From Hesseltinella vesiculosa (lineage: Eukaryota > Mucoromycota > Mucoromycetes > Mucorales > Cunninghamellaceae), in assembly GCA_002104935.1 (NCBI GenBank), contig MCGT01000024.1, positions 333,651-397,650 of the forward strand: a stretch of DNA of 64,000 nucleotides. Direction: 5' to 3'. The notes below the pieces were generated by a model that made no database searches, was not told the DNA's origin, and saw nothing but the letters and a program-made list of their open reading frames with translations. Made by a program: the position numbers and the translations under genes. Below are positions 61,801-64,000 of this stretch, in pieces; within the stretch, counting starts at the first letter, position 1, and every line of letters begins with the position of its first letter.

Positions 61801-64000
61801 GCTCAAGCCATTTCGTGTGCGGGCAACACATCAAAACCATTTTTTTTTCAGACTTCAGAGTTAGAAGAAATATTGATGTTGCTCTCATATAAACATAAAC
61901 TTGGGCAACATTTCGATGAGCTTGAGAGATGATTGGGAAAGAGCAGGTTGAACTCGATTATAAAATAAAAATGAACATGCTTTTTTGTTTATTAGGCACA
62001 AGCCATTTCGTGAGCAGGCTCAAGCCATTTCGTGAGCGGGCTCAAGCCATTTCGTGTGCGTGCTCAAGCCATTTCGTGTGCGGGCTCAAGCCATTTCGTG
62101 TGCGGGCTCAAGCCATTTTGTGTGCGGGCTCAAGCTATTTCGTGTGCGTGCTCAAGCCATTTCGTGTGCGGGCTCAAGCTATTTCGTGCACGGGCTCAAG
62201 CCATTTCGTGTGCGGGCTCAAGCTATTTCGTGTGCGGGCTCAGGCCATATCGTGCGCGGGCTCAAGCCATTTCGTGTGCGTGCTCAAGCCATTTCGTGTG
62301 CGGGCTCAAGCCATTTCGTGTGCGGGCTCAAGCCATTTTGTGTGCGGGCTCAAGCTATTTCGTGTGCGGGCTCAAGCCATTTCGTGTGCGGGCAACACAT
62401 CAAAACCATTTTTTTTTCAGACTTCAGAGTTAGAAGAAATATTGATGTTGCTCTCATATAAACATAAACTTGGGCAACATTTCGATGAGCTTGAGAGATG
62501 ATTGGGAAAGAGCAGGTTGAACTCGATTATAAAATAAAAATGAACATGCTTTTTTGTTTATTAGGCACAAGCCATTTCGTGAGCGGGCTCAAGCTATTTC
62601 GTGCGCGGGCTCAAGCCATTTCGTGTGCGGGCTCAAGCTATTTCGTGCGCGGGCTCAAGCTATTTCGTGCGCGGGCTCAAGCCATTTCGTGTGCGGGCTC
62701 AAGCTATTTCGTGTGCGGGCTCAAGCCATTTCGTGTGCGGGCTCAAGCCATTTCGTGTGCGGGCTCAAGCCATTTCGTGTGCGGGCTCAAGCTATTTCGT
62801 GTGCGGGCTCAAGCTATTTCGTGCGCGGGCTTAAGCCATTTCGTGTGCGGGCTCAAGCCATTTCGTGCGCGGGCTCAAGCCATTTCGTGTGCGGGCTCAA
62901 GCTATTTCGTGTGCGGGCTCAAGCCATTTCGTGAGCGGGCTCAAGCTATTTCGTGTGCGGGCTCAAGCCATTTCGTGTGCGGCCAACACATCAAAACCAT
63001 TTTTTTTTCAGACTTCAGAGTTAGAAGAAACATTGATGTTGCTCTCATATAAACATTAACTTGGGCAACATTTCGATGAGCTTGAGAGATGATTGGGAAA
63101 GAGCAGGTTGAACTCGATTATAAAATAAAAATGAACATGCTTTTTTGTTTATTAGGCACAAGCCATTTCGTGAGCAGGCTCAAGCCATTTCGTGAGCGGG
63201 CTCAAGCCATTTCGTGTGCGTGCTCAAGCCATTTCGTGTGCGGGCTCAAGCCATTTCGTGTGCGGGCTCAAGCCATTTTGTGTGCGGGCTCAAGCTATTT
63301 CGTGTGCGGGCTCAAGCCATATCGTGCGCGGGCTCAAGCCATTTCGTGTGCGGGCTCAAGCCATTTCGTGTGCGGGCTCAAGCTATTTCGTGTGCGGGCT
63401 CAAGCCATTTCGTGAGCGGGCTCAAGCTATTTCGTGTGCGGGCTCAAGCTATTTCGTGCGCGGGCTCAAGCCATTTCGTGAGCGGGCTCAAGCTATTTCG
63501 TGTGCGGGCTCAAGCCATTTCGTGTGCGGGCTCAAGCCATTTCGTGTGCGGGCTCAAGCCATTTCGTGTGCGGGCTCAAGCCATTTCGTGTGCGGGCAAC
63601 ACATCAAAACCATTTTTTTTTCAGACTTCAGAGTTAGAAGAAATATTGATGTTGCTCTCATATAAACATAAACTTGGGCAACATTTCGATGAGCTTGAGA
63701 GATGATTGGGAAAGAGCAGGTTGAACTCGATTATAAAATAAAAATGAACATGCTTTTTTGTTTATTAGGCACAAGCCATTTCGTGTGCGGGCTCAAGCCA
63801 TTTCGTGTGCGGGCTCAAGCCATTTCGTGAGCGGGCTCAAGCTATTTCGTGTGCGGGCTCAAGCCATTTCGTGTGCGGCAACACATCAAAACCATTTTTT
63901 TTTCAGACTTCAGAGTTAGAAGAAACATTGATGTTGCTCTCATATAAACATTAACTTGGGCAACATTTCGATGAGCTTGAGAGATGATTGGGAAAGAGCA
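58855..64000 (+). repeat. 22-bp minisatellite array with ~170-bp spacers, reaching the window end
   Basis: Tandem 22-bp units start CAAGCCATTTCG and end GCGGGCT. Recurrent variants are C/T in CAAGC[C/T]ATTT, T/C/A in CGTG[T/C/A]GCG, and GCGTGCT; I estimate about 150 units. Runs are broken by a nearly constant spacer beginning AACACATCAAAACC at 58981, 59726, 60052, 60621, 61212, 61825, 62394, 62985, 63598 and 63880. Spacer-to-spacer distances repeat as 569, 591, 613, 569, 591, 613, differing by exactly one unit (22 bp). About 1.4 kb (near 60565-62011) recurs with offset 1,773 (near 62338-63784) without visible change. The array is GC-richer than its surroundings. Confidence 0.97.
60565..63784 (+). 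repeat. 1,773-bp higher-order duplication inside the minisatellite
   Basis: Segments 60565-62011 and 62338-63784 carry the same sequence of unit variants and the same spacer variants (for example the AAATATTG form at 60621 and 62394, the AAACATTG form at 61212 and 62985). Translations of 60725-61892 and 62498-63665 are identical. This is a recent unequal exchange or an assembly duplication. Confidence 0.85.

Noticed and set aside
58855..64000. CRISPR-like repeat-spacer array
   Set aside because: Short units are head-to-tail with no unique spacers, the long spacers are all the same sequence, and the organism is eukaryotic.

Overview
The window looks like a chromosome segment from an early-diverging filamentous fungus, most likely a zygomycete of the Mucoromycota. 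Evidence: multi-exon genes with short GT-AG introns, a FYVE-type Fab1 kinase, IRE1, RAT1, SMC3, a septin-like GTPase, an ADCY10-like adenylyl cyclase, a DD34E Tc1 element and Ty3/Gypsy relics. Introns and spacers are full of long poly-A/poly-T tracts. The taxonomic placement is inference.

Layout. 1-3.8 kb: retroelement relic, an unrecognised two-exon gene, a small cytochrome-b5-fold (Dap1/MAPR) gene, first copy of a dispersed ~280-bp repeat. 3.8-12.5 kb: complete 11-exon FAB1/PIKfyve gene, then a stand-alone C-terminal piece of COG3. 12.6-15.2 kb (-): secreted sulfatase. 16.1-20.9 kb: mitochondrial S12 (-) and RAT1/XRN2 (+) from a shared 152-bp promoter. 21-22 kb: broken Fanzor/TnpB-like relic. 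22.8-29.3 kb: dual-cyclase, STAND-type adenylyl cyclase with an 11-nt micro-exon. 29.3-33.1 kb: gene-poor stretch with an unrecognised minus-strand gene, second repeat copy, tRNA-Phe, a telomere-like heptamer tract and tRNA-Ile. 33.2-35.9 kb: TBC1D12/14-like protein lacking its glutamine finger. 36.1-39.8 kb: IRE1. 39.9-41.1 kb (-): TACO1/YebC. 41.3-42.5 kb: cyclin-fold protein with hydrophobic tail. 42.7-43.8 kb: REEP/Yop1 protein. 44.1-49.2 kb: SMC3 lacking the conserved acetylated lysine pair. 49.5-52.9 kb (-): SERTA-like protein and a septin-like GTPase ending in a membrane segment. 54-54.4 kb (-): Mic12-like protein. 54.6-56.0 kb: structurally intact Tc1/mariner element with perfect 47-bp inverted repeats. 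56.5-58.7 kb: third repeat copy and degenerate unrecognised coding relics. 58.85-64 kb: a large 22-bp minisatellite interrupted by ~170-bp spacers, continuing past the window edge.

Functionally the genes are mostly housekeeping: phosphoinositide and membrane traffic (FAB1, COG3 piece, TBC, REEP), ER stress (IRE1), RNA decay (RAT1), mitochondrial translation and cristae (S12, TACO1, Mic12-like), cohesion (SMC3) and cAMP signalling. No operon logic is expected; several neighbours share short divergent promoters or converge closely. The right-hand end is repeat-dominated and could be subtelomeric or pericentromeric, which the window alone cannot settle.
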